Position numbers and translations under genes: made by a program. The notes under the pieces were generated by a model that worked only from the letters and a program-made list of their open reading frames with translations, was not told where the DNA came from and ran no database searches. Of a stretch of 64,000 nt of DNA, positions 48,239 to 58,882 are shown in pieces. The DNA comes from Monosiga brevicollis MX1 (Eukaryota; Opisthokonta; Choanoflagellata; Craspedida; Salpingoecidae). The DNA lies in assembly GCF_000002865.3 (NCBI RefSeq), contig NW_001865053.1, positions 142,840 to 206,839 on the forward strand. The letters are read 5' to 3'. Numbering within the stretch: the first letter of the stretch is position 1; each line of letters starts with the position of its first letter.

Positions 48239-49606
48239 TCAGACTATCAAATCACGAAAGGCACGGGCCAGCAAGCTGTCGGGGTAGCGAGCTACGGGCC
48301 GGGTCAGAAGTTGGTCGGTTGGAGGGCGCTGCAGGGGCACGTGAGCACCCAAGCGCAGGGCGCGGACAGGAGCATGCGCCACCGCTGGCTGACCATAGGT
48401 AACCCTGAACTGCTTCGTGGGCGTATGGGGCAGGTGGTGGGCCGCTGGGTCGAGTTTGTGCCGTGTTGAGCATTGCTGTAGCTGGTGCACGGGTTGGGTT
48501 TCTCGCTGTGTGTGGGTCGGGTGCACGTGGCTTGACTCTAGCAGGGGGTCGTCAAAGACGCTATCGTCGGCGCACATCGGGCTCTCGGGGGCGCTCCAAA
48601 TGCCGCTGTCCATGGAGAGCGTGCGTTCTGCGTGGGGAGAACGGCACGCGGGCTCAGCTTCCTGATGCTGTAGGCATTGGCGCAGAGCGGCCATCTCGCG
48701 GTGGCAACTAGGGTTCAAGTTGAGCTGCAACATGGCATCAACGCAGGGGCTGATCTCTCTCCAGGTCAGGCCAGAGACGGCTTGGAGGGTCGGCGACCAA
48801 GCAGGTTTGATGTCCACGATCAGGCGAGCCGTCGTGATGGCAGCGGCTGCACGATGGGAGGGCAAAAAGGTGGCGACGTGGTTGGCCATGCTGGCCTCTT
48901 GTAGCACCTGGTCGGCTAAATCAAGAGTAAACGCCTCAACGTTGTGGACATTGTGCAAGGGCAAGCCAGCCAGGCAATCTTGGCTGGAGATGCTGAAGCG
49001 CGCATAGTAATCCAGAAAGTCGGACGGCGTGACCTAATAGACCGCCATGGCCACATTACACATGAGAGACCGCAAGTGTGCTGCCAGGTGACAACGCTGT
49101 AGCAAAGCGTACCGAGGTCAAGATCCAATCCACTCGCTCGAGGTAGGAGGCTTCAAAGGCTTTGAGATGGGCAGTGGGCACTACTGCACAGCCGGCGCGA
49201 TGTAAATCATGGTGTGTCGGCACCACTTCCTCAGCCTCTTGACATTTGGCTGCGCAGAAAGAAGCAAAAGTGAGCGTGGTTGATGCCAGATCTCAGCCGC
49301 AGCGTGCAAACAAGACTCACCAGCCATCAAAAAAGCAGTCTGAACGGCCAGCTCGAGGTGGGACTCGTGCATGTGGAAGAGAAAGAGCATGCGATCAAAG
49401 TAGAAGATGGCGGCATCCCGGGTTAGGCGGTGGAAGCGAAAGGCGCGTGCGAGACGATGAATACGCTGGACACAGCGGGGTCGCAGGTCCGCGAGGGGCC
49501 CACAATATTGGGCCAGCTGCAACTGGCTCTCCTGCACGCGCATGTTCCGATGGACTTCGCTGGTGATGGCCTGCGCGTTGAGCGCGGCGAGCGCCGAGGT
49601 CGTCAT
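48239..49606 (-). CDS. Cyclin-J-like protein
   Basis: Exon 1 (start 49606, MTTSALAALNAQAITSEVHR) contains the beginning of a cyclin box: RIHRLARAFRFHRLTRDAAI then FYFDRMLFLFHMHESHLELA, ending FLMA. Splicing G|GTGAGT to CCAAATGTCAAG gives FLMAAKCQEAEEVVPTHHDL, the AxKxxE region of cyclin boxes, then YLERVDWILTS. The last exon gives VTPSDFLDYYARFSI and later AAAAITTARLIVDIKPAWSP followed by TLQAVSGLTWREISPCVDAM. This aligns well with human cyclin J ([20 protein letters not shown], then AYSWDFLVQCIERLL). Cyclin J partners with CDK2 in Drosophila oogenesis; its role elsewhere is poorly known. The C-terminal 110 residues are disordered and Pro/His/Gln-rich. Only one cyclin-J match is claimed; other divergent cyclins are possible. 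Confidence 0.7.
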
Positions 49607-50681
49607 TGTGAATGGTGTTGGCCGTGCGTGTGCGAGTCGGAAATAAAAGTTTGCTCGCCCCCAAGTCGACGAAGAGACGGCAAGCCCAGCCTGGTTGAAA
49701 AAGGGAATTTTAAAACAAGTGCTGGTGCCAATAAATCGAACAAAGTGCGCATCAAAGGCGCGACTCGCCAGATCGCAATCGGCGCTCCACCCAAGTGTGA
49801 CGATTTTGATGTATGTGTGTGGCGTTTTTGTAATGTTTATATGCTTTATTAAACACCTATGTGTGAGCTAGCTTGTTTATGGGTGTGAGCCTCTTCTGTT
49901 GTCCGTTGGAACTTTTCAAAGCAGTGAGAATTTGAATTTTCGCGCCAACCGCGCGCTGACAAAGAAGGAGAGCAGGATCCACGAAACCAGTGACGATATG
50001 GAAACGATACCAGCGGAATCGCGTGATGCGCTTGATTGCTCAAGAGTTCAAGAGACTCGACCCGAGACGGATGGAAACTGCAGAGAAGCTGTTGAAGACC
50101 AGAAGCAGCAAGCTGATAAACTACAGCAGAAAGCAGAGACAGACCGACTTTTCGATTCCATCGCAGAGAGACTGAGCGGTGCCGTTGGAGCACACGGGGT
50201 GTGTGTCGCCACGAGGACACTTGATCCTTTTTAATTTTATTTTATTTTGGGCTGTCAAGTTGTTGTGACCGTTGCGTTTGCGCCTCACCGCTCCCCCCGT
50301 CTTCGTGGCGTCGCACGCCGAGTGTAGTTGCGGCTTGCTTGATTGGTCGCCGAGGTCGCGCGGGGTGTCAGGGATCGGTGATTTGTAGGCTGTCAACGTG
50401 AACTGCCGGCCGGTGCCTTGACATCGGCTTGCCCGGTCACGATCGGGTGGTGAACAAACCGCGTGTCACGCGTGTTGACACGTCGACAGCCCGTGCGCCA
50501 TCTGCCGTTGTCCGTGTTTTTTTTTTTTTTACGAGTCCAAGCGTGTGCCTACACGTGACAGCGGGTCTGCGCGTCAACGCACGCCCCGCTGCAGCATTTC
50601 TTCTCCTTTTTTTTTTCTTCTTTTCTGGGCTTCCCTGCTTTGCGTGTTGGACGCCGGCCGGCTCGGAGCTAAAACGGCGCC
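49607..50681. other. Divergent intergenic region between cyclin-J-like and ACER3 genes
   Basis: One kilobase without recognisable genes. T-rich tracts at 50518-50531 and 50608-50628 lie near the ACER3 start and probably belong to its 5' UTR or promoter. Confidence 0.5.
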
Positions 50682-51620
50682 ATGGAGATGCAGCAGTCGG
50701 ATGACCTTTATTGGGGTCCCGTCACCTCGACCATTGATTGGTATGTGAACCCAACGCTATGTTTTCCTCCTGCCTGCTGGTTGTGGGGGCTGTGCGGTCC
50801 GATAGCCGCGGTGTCGGATCTCTACCTGCGGTGCCCGCTCATGCCACGTACTCTGCTGGGATCTAGGTGCGAGGAAAACTACGTCGTCTCCCCGTACATT
50901 GCCGAGTTCTGGAACACGGTGTCCAATTTATGGATCATGGTGCCATCGCTGCTGGGTGCCTGGCATGTTCTGCAGCTGGGTCTAGAGAAGCGATATCTGT
51001 TTGCATTTCTCAGCCTCGCCATGGTCGGGCTCGGGAGCTGGCTCTTCCACATGACCCTCCGGTGGGAGAACCAGCTCTTGGACGAGCTGCCCATGGTCTA
51101 CTCGGCCAGCGTCATGATCTTTGGCATTGTGGACTATCGCTGGAGCCACCCCGACAAGCGGGCCTATTTGATTGGTGCGCTGGCGTTCTATGCCTTTGCC
51201 GTCACCGTCGTGTACCTCTACAACAAGGAAGCCATGTTCCACGAGACGGCGTACGGCCTCATGGTCGTGTATCTGGTGGTGCTGGGCTACTCGAGACAAA
51301 AGAGCTCGGAATGTGCCGATCACAAGTACATGTTTTGGTTTGCCGTCGTGCTCATGGGTGGGGCCTACATCCTCTGGAACATTGACAACGCTGTCTGCCC
51401 TGACCTCAAGCACCTTCGTCTGCAAGCCGGCTTCTTCTCCCCGCTCTTTCAGCTGCATGCTTGGTGGCACTTTGGCGTTGGCTTGGCTTCCTACCTACAC
51501 GTTCTTCTCTCGGCCAGCTGTCGCCTCGATCACCTAGGCTATGAGCCCTCTTTTGTTTATTCTCCGTGGTTGCTTTTCATGCCCACCTTCAGCACACGCC
51601 GCGTCAAAAAGGCCTTTTAA
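50682..51620 (+). CDS. ACER3: Alkaline ceramidase 3
   Basis: ACER3 is a seven-helix ER/Golgi enzyme that hydrolyses ceramides to sphingosine and fatty acid. Exon 1 (50682-50740) encodes DDLYWGPVTSTIDW. Removing the intron 50741-50866 joins it to CEENYVVSPYIAEFWNTVSN, restoring the Ca-site D-W-x-E-x-N...E-F-W-N arrangement. The Zn/catalytic elements follow: GSWLFHMTLRWENQLLDELP with the Ser, His and Asp, and FQLHAWWHFGVGLASYLHVL with the His pair. ILWNIDNAVC is the family WNIDN block. Without splicing the frame stays open and would add 42 residues inside the calcium site, so splicing is assumed. The spliced length is about 270 residues, against 267 in human ACER3. The C-terminus is STRRVKKAF, basic, as expected for a cytosolic end. 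Confidence 0.95.
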   Translation: MEMQQSDDLYWGPVTSTIDWYVNPTLCFPPACWLWGLCGPIAAVSDLYLRCPLMPRTLLGSRCEENYVVSPYIAEFWNTVSNLWIMVPSLLGAWHVLQLGLEKRYLFAFLSLAMVGLGSWLFHMTLRWENQLLDELPMVYSASVMIFGIVDYRWSHPDKRAYLIGALAFYAFAVTVVYLYNKEAMFHETAYGLMVVYLVVLGYSRQKSSECADHKYMFWFAVVLMGGAYILWNIDNAVCPDLKHLRLQAGFFSPLFQLHAWWHFGVGLASYLHVLLSASCRLDHLGYEPSFVYSPWLLFMPTFSTRRVKKAF

Positions 51621-52487
51621 GCTGTCATAGTGCTCACCCCTCTGCCCTTTGCAAAATTCTGTCGTGCGCAACGGACCAAATGGCCAATGCAAATATGCAA
51701 AAAGGCGCCGTTCCGGGGCACCGTAGCCTTGCCGCGAAATCCTGGGATCTCTTTCCACGGTTTGCGTTGCGCTTGTTGTTCGCGTTGACTGCTTTCGTGT
51801 TGATTTAGTGTGTCTCTCGTCTGGCGGTGCTTCGTTTGAACTCGTTCTGTGCGCTCTCTTGTCTCTTGTTGTCTGATCTGTGTAGACCTGCGCACCTTTG
51901 GTGCTTCTTTGTGGTTACTCCGATGTGTCAATGTGTCTTCCTGCGGGCGCCCCACCCCAGATACTCAAGGCGGGACCCCGGTGGTCCCTTCCAGTGTCTG
52001 CATTGGGCAGGGGCTTTCAGGATGAGAGTTTTAGTTTTCTCTTCTTTTCCCGAATCATCTTGCTCGTGTGACCAAGTCTTTTGATTTTCTTCATGTGTGT
52101 GCCCATAGCCTCGGCCTGCCTTGCCGATTCCCCTTTCCCTTTGCGTGTCGCTTGACGTTTGTGCGAGTTTTTGTGATTTTCTGAAGCAGCCGGTGTCTGC
52201 CGTGGCCCTAGCAATCGAATCACAGGTTTCTAGAGGAAGGCATTCAACCTCGCCCCGTCTGCCATCCAGCCAATGCGCCAGCAGGAGCCACCAGCCCCGA
52301 AGAAACTATTTTATCTGACAATTGGGCTTGGACTTGCACGTGACACAAACCCCACTCTCTCTCTCTCTTCTCTTGGAGGTGTTTCCAATGGATTTCAAAG
52401 AGGCAAAGGGCATGTGAATGCATTAGAAGAGAAAAATGAGGCCAGAACAATTCACATTTTTCAGTCTACCTTCACTGAACTCTCACG
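51621..52487. other. ACER3 3' region and aconitase upstream region
   Basis: No gene is recognised. The sequence is mixed, with short T-rich words. It should contain the ACER3 3' UTR and the aconitase promoter. Confidence 0.5.
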
Positions 52488-55400
52488 ATGCTGCGTGTGA
52501 ACGCTTCTCGCGCGGTACGTCGGTCCATGTCACTGACACGGGAAGGGAGGGGGCTGCCCCCCTTGGTTTGGGCAAATGGCAGCCGGGAGGTAGCAGTGGG
52601 AAGAAGGCAATGGGAAATTGAAGGTATCGGGCAGTTTTTTTTTTTTTTTTTTTTGGTTGTAATTTCTCGGTTCGGTTCGGTTCGGGGAGTGTTTGTCGCT
52701 TAATGTGGTGCATGCCTCACTTGAACCTGGGATGGTGGCGGAATGTGTCTTCTAGGCCCTCGTGGGCGTGCGGGCCTTTGGCACCAGCCGTGTCGCTGCG
52801 GCTTCGGTATGTGTTTTGCTCGACGCTTACCATTGAATTTGCTCATGGTTTTTATGGGCCATACCAGCGGCATTCATTGGCGACTGACCCCTCCTTGATT
52901 GCTTCCTTGACGATGCTTCCGTTGCTCGCAGGTGCCCATGAGCCGCTTCGACGATGCGCCCATGCCTTACGACACGATGCGCAAGCGCCTCGACATCGTT
53001 CGTGGTCGTCTCAACCGCCCCCTCACCCTTTCGGAGAAGGTGCTCTACTCTCACTTGGATGAGCCCGAGACCCAGGTAAGCGGAACGGTTTGAATTTTGC
53101 TCTCGTTGCCATTTTGTTCTCGCACCAACCGTTCTTGCATTTGGTGCTCGCTCCTGTTTGCCTCGGCCTGGCCTGACTTGAACACTCTCTTGCTACCTTT
53201 TTTTTGCCTCCGCCAGGACATTGAGCGTGGTGTGTCGTACCTGAAGCTTCGCCCCGACCGCGTGGTACGTTCTCCACCGTCAGGCCCCGCACCAGCGCTC
53301 ACCCAACAGCATTTTCCTTGCGCTTGGCCCTGCATCTGTGCCTGCTTCACAAATCATGCGTCCTCACCCCTTGTACACGCGTTTTTGCACCGTGCAGGCC
53401 ATGCAAGATGCCACCGCTCAGATGGCCATGCTGCAGTTTATCAGCTCTGGCCTGCCCCAGGTTGCTGTCCCCTCCACCATCCACTGCGATCACTTGATTG
53501 AGGCCAAGGATGGCTCTGCCACCGATTTGGCCGTCGCCAAGGACCGCAACGCCGAGGTCTACAATTTCCTGGCCACTGCCGGTGCCAAGTATGGCGTTGG
53601 CTTCTGGAAGCCGGGATCGGGTATCATCCACCAGATCATCCTTGAAAACTACGCCTTCCCCGGTGTCCTCCTCATTGGTACCGACTCCCACACCCCCAAC
53701 GGTGGTGGTCTCGGTGGTCTCTGCATTGGTGTCGGTGGTGCTGATGCCGTCGATGTGATGGCCGATGTCCCCTGGGAGCTCAAGTGCCCCAAGGTCATTG
53801 GTGTCAAGCTGACTGGCAAGATGTCTGGCTGGACCTCCCCCAAGGACGTTATCCTCAAGGTCGCTGGTATCACCACCGTCGCGGGTGGCACTGGTCACAT
53901 TGTCGAGTACTTTGGCCCCGGCGTCGAGACCATGTCCTGCACTGGTATGGGTACCATCTGCAACATGGGTGCTGAGATTGGTGCCACCACCTCCGTCTTC
54001 CCCTTCAACGAGCGCATGGCCAAGTACCTCGAGTCCACTGGCCGTGCCGCCATTGCTGACCTGGCCCGCGACAACGCCGACATCCTCACCCCTGATGAGG
54101 GCTGCCAATACGACCAGGTGATTGAGATTGACCTCGACACCCTCGAGCCTCACATCAACGGTCCCTTCACCCCCGATGCCGCCCACCCCATCAGCGCCTT
54201 TGCCCAGGCTGCCAAGGACAACAACTGGCCCATGGATCTCAGCGTTGGCCTCATTGGTTCTTGCACCAACTCCTCGTACGAGGACATGAGCCGCGCCACC
54301 AGCATTGCCCAGCAGGCCCTCGACCACGGTGTCAAGGCCAAGTCTGCCTTCACCATCACCCCCGGTTCGGAGCAGATTCGCGCTACCATCACCCGTGACG
54401 GTCAGGCCGATACCCTCACCAAGATTGGTGGCCTCGTCCTCGCCAACGCCTGCGGTCCCTGCATCGGCCAGTGGGATCGCCAGGACGTCCCCAAGGGTAC
54501 CCCCAACTCCATCATCACCTCATACAACCGCAACTTCACTTCCCGTAACGACGGTAACCCCCAGACCCACGCCTTTGTCGCCTCCCCCGACATTGTCACT
54601 GCCATGGTTCTCGCCGGCCGCCTCGACTTCAACCCCCTGACCGACTCCCTCACCGGTGCCAACGGCGAGGAGTTCAAGCTGGAGCCTCCCTCGGGTGATG
54701 AGCTCCCCTCCCGTGGCTTTGACGCCGGTGAGGACACCTACCAGGCTCCTCCCTCGGACCGCTCTGGTGTCAGCGTCGACGTCGATCCCTCCTCGGACCG
54801 CCTGCAGCTCCTTGAGCCCTTCACCAAGTGGGATGGCAAGGACATTGAAGACATGGAGGTTCTGATCAAGGTCAAGGGCAAGTGCACCACCGACCACATC
54901 TCCATGGCTGGCCCCTGGCTCAAGTACCGCGGTCACCTCGACAACATTAGCAACAACATGCTGATTGGCGCCATCAACTCTGCCAACGGCGAGGCCAACA
55001 ATGTCAAGAACATGATTGATGGATCTTTCGGTGGTGTCCCCGATGTTGCTCGCGTCTACAAGGCCAACAACAAGCCCTGGTGCGTCATCGGTGAGGCCAA
55101 CTACGGTGAGGGCTCCAGCCGTGAGCACGCCGCCCTTGAGCCCCGCCACCTCGGCGCCCGCGCCATCATTGTCAAGTCGTTTGCCCGTATCCACGAGACC
55201 AACCTTAAGAAGCAGGGTACGTCCTTTAGCTTTGCCCGTGTTCTTTTTGTCTCTTTGCTGGTGCATGGTGCCTTCTGCTCTGCTGCGTATTTGCTTGTTC
55301 TCCAATCTTGTTGGGATTCCATCTCTATCTCATGCTTCGAACTTGTGATTAGGTCTGCTCCCTCTGACCTTCGCCAACGAGAGCGACTACGATCTGATCG

Positions 55401-55591
55401 CCCCCGAGGGTGCCAAGGTCTCGATCGTCGGCCTCACCGACTTCACCCCTGGTGTTCCTCTCACCGCTGTGATCAAGAACCCCGATGGCAGCCAGCACGA
55501 GATCAAGCTGAACCACACCTTCAACGAGGGCCAGATTGCCTGGTTCAAGGCTGGCTCTGCCCTCAACCGCATGAAGGAGCTCTCCAACTAA
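52488..55591 (+). CDS. ACO2: Mitochondrial aconitate hydratase
   Basis: Aconitase isomerises citrate to isocitrate in the mitochondrial TCA cycle using a [4Fe-4S] cluster. Exon 1 (52488-52514, MLRVNASRA) joins to [17 protein letters not shown], an Arg/Ala/Ser-rich targeting peptide. Then come [36 protein letters not shown] and the main exon (53399-55215), beginning [20 protein letters not shown]. Cluster-binding cysteines lie in GSCTNSS and [13 protein letters not shown]. Substrate motifs include [18 protein letters not shown] and [18 protein letters not shown]. The final exon (from 55353) gives [10 protein letters not shown]-like and [20 protein letters not shown], then RMKELSN. Third codon positions are almost all C or G and strongly biased, as in highly expressed genes. 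The exon at 53399 stays open past 55215, but the conserved ending requires the intron 55216-55352. Confidence 0.97.
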
Positions 55592-56080
55592 AGGCCTCCT
55601 TGGCAGCCTCGCTGCGTTTGCTGCGTTGCAAGTGTGCTTCTGCCTTTGCTTCTGCTTTTTCCGTTTTCTCAACCTTTTTTTTTTTTTTTTTTTCGGCATT
55701 TGCAGTCATGTTTATTGCTTATGCAACCGTTTCGAGCAGGGCGGGATTGTTTGTTGGAGTGTGCCGTTCCGAGGCCGTGCCATGCTTTGCGTCTCCGCCA
55801 GGACTTTTGGTGTTTTTCTGTGCCGTGCTCTCACTCTTCAAAGGATTTCCCCCTCCCTCGCCTCGTTTGCGTTCAATTTCCTGGCTCGCCGGGCCGGCCA
55901 AGACACGGAACTGGTGCTCAATTTCACCTCAATCGATTTTGCCTTGCTCACGATGCTTTTGTGCTGTCGCACGCGCACACCACTCTTTTGACAAACACGT
56001 TGATCGCATCGCTCGGAAGCTTTTGCCGCATTACAGGGTGGCCATCGACTCAAAAGTCATGCCGGTGGTTGCGGTTTGGG
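55592..56080. other. Convergent intergenic region (aconitase and sialidase-like 3' ends)
   Basis: A T-rich tract at 55676-55694 follows the aconitase stop by about 85 bases and may belong to its 3' UTR. Nothing else is seen. Confidence 0.5.
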
Positions 56081-57934
56081 TCACAGTTGTAGCGTTACTG
56101 GCATGACAAAGCCGTGGTGAGTAGTCCGTGTGGCGTCCATGACATCGTACGCCACCACAAAGCTGTTGTTGCTCGTGGGCATGATGGAGGTGTAGCAAGT
56201 CGTGAATCTGTCAGAGCCGGTTGCGTTCACGGCAGCTGGCAGAGGCAAAGCAGGGTAGCCTACGACACCCAACGGTCAGTCAAAATACATTGATTGGCGT
56301 ACATAAAAATGCGCCCGTCATAGGCTGTTGGCCCACCTTGGTTGTGATAGTAGCTGATATCATATTCGTCAAAGGCGGCACCTTGACCATCCCAGCTGAT
56401 CCACACCTTGGGTCCCTGATTACCGGCGTTCTTGTGGCGGCCACCTGACAAGACAAGAGCGCCCGCACCTTGGGCCATAAACATGGCTCGAGGGCGTGCG
56501 CTGCCCACGCCTGAAAGCTCTTCCAGCCGGCTCCAAGTGCGCCCTGTGGAGCAAATGAGCATGCTGGACAAGCTTAGTTTGAAGAGTTTCGCGCCGATTA
56601 TTGACAGCATAGCCAAAACAACGCAAGCATGAGGGTGGAGACGACTAGCCTTGGTCCACGCTGATGGTGCGGTAGTAGTTGAGGAATGGGTGCGTAATGG
56701 GTCCATCTCCGGCATCGAGGCGCACGATCATGACCAGCGTGCCATTGCTTGTCAGCACCAAATCGTGTTCATTGGGTCTATCAAAACCATGCATCGTATT
56801 GGCACAGTCAGCATGCTCGATTCGGCACTTGAGCCAAGCACAGTAAAACACATGCATACCCTTCCTCTGAAAAGCTGTAGTCACTGGCATTAGCCACCAC
56901 ACCAAGGTATTGCCAAGCAAAGCCACCATCTAAGGTATTGGTGCAGCATGGGGTCTGTGAGCGCATGCACTAGACAAGCGTAGCCGGCAGATGGCCCGTA
57001 GGCACTAGGAAGAACTGCAAGTAAGAGGAAATCACTTGAACGGCCGTTCTCGTACCCGTTGACTTGTAGATGACGATGCTCGTGGCTTCTGGTGACCTTG
57101 GATTACCACCCCAAGCCACGATGGCCGTTTGCAGCTGGCGGGATCCCAGCGGCACGTGTGTGAAGGCCGGTGATGAATGACGGCAGCACAAGCGGGGCTT
57201 ACCATGGTGCCCGACGGCAGGGTTGCAGAGGCAGTTCCTCCAAAGCGAAAAGGGCAGGCAAACTTATGACACGACACAGGGATCGGCAGACCCTGAAAGT
57301 CGATGGATCTGTTAATCTGGCTGCTTTGCCAAGATGAACTTGACGCATCGCCACTGTAAGTCTGTAGTGGTGGGTTTGAACAACGCCGTGGGCAACCGCC
57401 AATCAGCGATCAAGAGAGCAAGAAGCAGCAAAAGAGGAACGAGAATTAAGTGAGGAGCAGCAGAAGGGGATGGGTCAAGAGGAAAGGCCTGTTTGAAACG
57501 GCGGGTGGGCGGGTGGCTGCTGGACCCACCACGTAGGAGGTGGCCGAGAAGTCTGTAAAGCTGCCATTGGGGCGATTGCGGGCCACATTGCCCAGGTTGT
57601 GGGCGAGTGCAATATCGCCCGTGACCTGTGTGGCATTACGAACTACAACGTCAAAGGTATCCATGGTTGAGTTGACATAGGTGTGCCCGCCATCCGATGT
57701 CACCGCGACCACATGCCCCAGGTCGTAACCAAAGCGGTCAAAGCTGAGCTGCACGTTGTGAGACATGCCCCAAGACGTCGGTCCCAGCAGCTGAGGCCTT
57801 CCAAACCGCAGCTGGGCACCCGTGACCCAATGGCACAGCATGGCAAGACACAGGAGCGACCCACTCCATCCCAATCCGCAACGCAGTGGTGTTTTCCGCC
57901 GCCGCTCCTGATCCCAGCCCTTCAGATCCGCCAT
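56081..57934 (-). CDS. Secreted Asp-box (BNR/sialidase-like beta-propeller) protein
   Basis: The start at 57934 gives [14 protein letters not shown] followed by a hydrophobic segment, [19 protein letters not shown], a probable signal peptide. The rest is beta-rich with Asp-box motifs: [10 protein letters not shown] near the N-terminus and ISVDQGRTWSRL (S-x-D-x-G-x-T-W) near 56620-56660. Other segments include [73 protein letters not shown] and [20 protein letters not shown]. About seven short exons are joined by minus-strand GT..AG introns. Asp-boxes occur in sialidases and in sortilin-type and other propellers. A catalytic Arg triad cannot be verified, so activity is not claimed. An in-frame upstream ATG at 58051 would add a hydrophobic N-terminal segment instead. 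Confidence 0.65.
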
Positions 57935-58882
57935 ATCAACTGTTTCTCGCGCGCGTTTTTTCTCTTTCGCGAACAAAACAAAAAAAATACACCACAACAA
58001 GAACAATATATGCAATAACTGAGATATTTTATGCAAATACCTCTTATTCATCTTGCTTTATATGTGTAGCTATCTGCAATATCTAGGATATATACTTCAC
58101 TTTTGCTTCTTGTGTTGTGTATTGTCAGCGCGAGTTTTTGAGGACAGCGATTTGGGCGCGATCATGGTCATGGGCACAGCGCACGGATGGCACAGGCACG
58201 GTTTCAGTCAAACAGACAGGTATACGGTCATGCAGGTACACACGTTCCATAAGTGGAAAAAGGATAATATTGGGACCGGGTTTTATCGAGGTGCTTTCTC
58301 TTTCAAGGGGAAAGCGCATCCAGGCTTGGGTGACAGGTGAACAACCACAGGCTGATGTTCAGATATATTCCATGACGCACGCCCATGCAATGATCCACGT
58401 CAATTGACACGCGCACCCTGTTGACAAGACTACTATGCATACATTAGACACCGGTCTCGCCAGTGGTCAGCTTTGCTGAGTGAGGGCACGTGAGCGCGTG
58501 CTCTCTCCACCAATCAATAAGACGGTCGCAGCGTCGCAGCAGAGTAAAACAATGCAACCTCATGCTGGAGCCGAACAGGATGTGAAAACTCTGCTTCAAA
58601 AGTCCTCAGAGACTCGGGCAGGGGCTAGCTGGTTGCTGGTTGCACCCAGCAAAAAGACGTTCAAATGATGGCAAGGCTGGCGAAAATGAAAACGACAACG
58701 CTCAAACATCAACAAGCAACCAACGCAAAACATTCATTTTCTGCCAGCTTCTGCACAAGTGAACTAGTCGCAAGGAAGAGGAAGGGAAGCGGAAGGAGTA
58801 GGTGATATCACCCAAGGTTAAGGGTGTCGTTGTGGGTATGGGTGAATCAAAGCCGCACAGGTTTCTCTTGACGCGCTCGGGC
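57935..58882. other. Intergenic region between sialidase-like and His-rich genes
   Basis: AT-rich from about 57960 to 58110, otherwise featureless. No gene is supported. Confidence 0.5.

Noticed and set aside
53347-54327. A 326-codon open frame antisense to aconitase
   Set aside because: It is a by-product of the aconitase codon bias; the translation is low-complexity Gly/Val and no domain is present.
55216-56106. Read-through extension of aconitase to 922 codons
   Set aside because: The conserved C-terminus requires splicing at 55216-55352; the extension has no homology.
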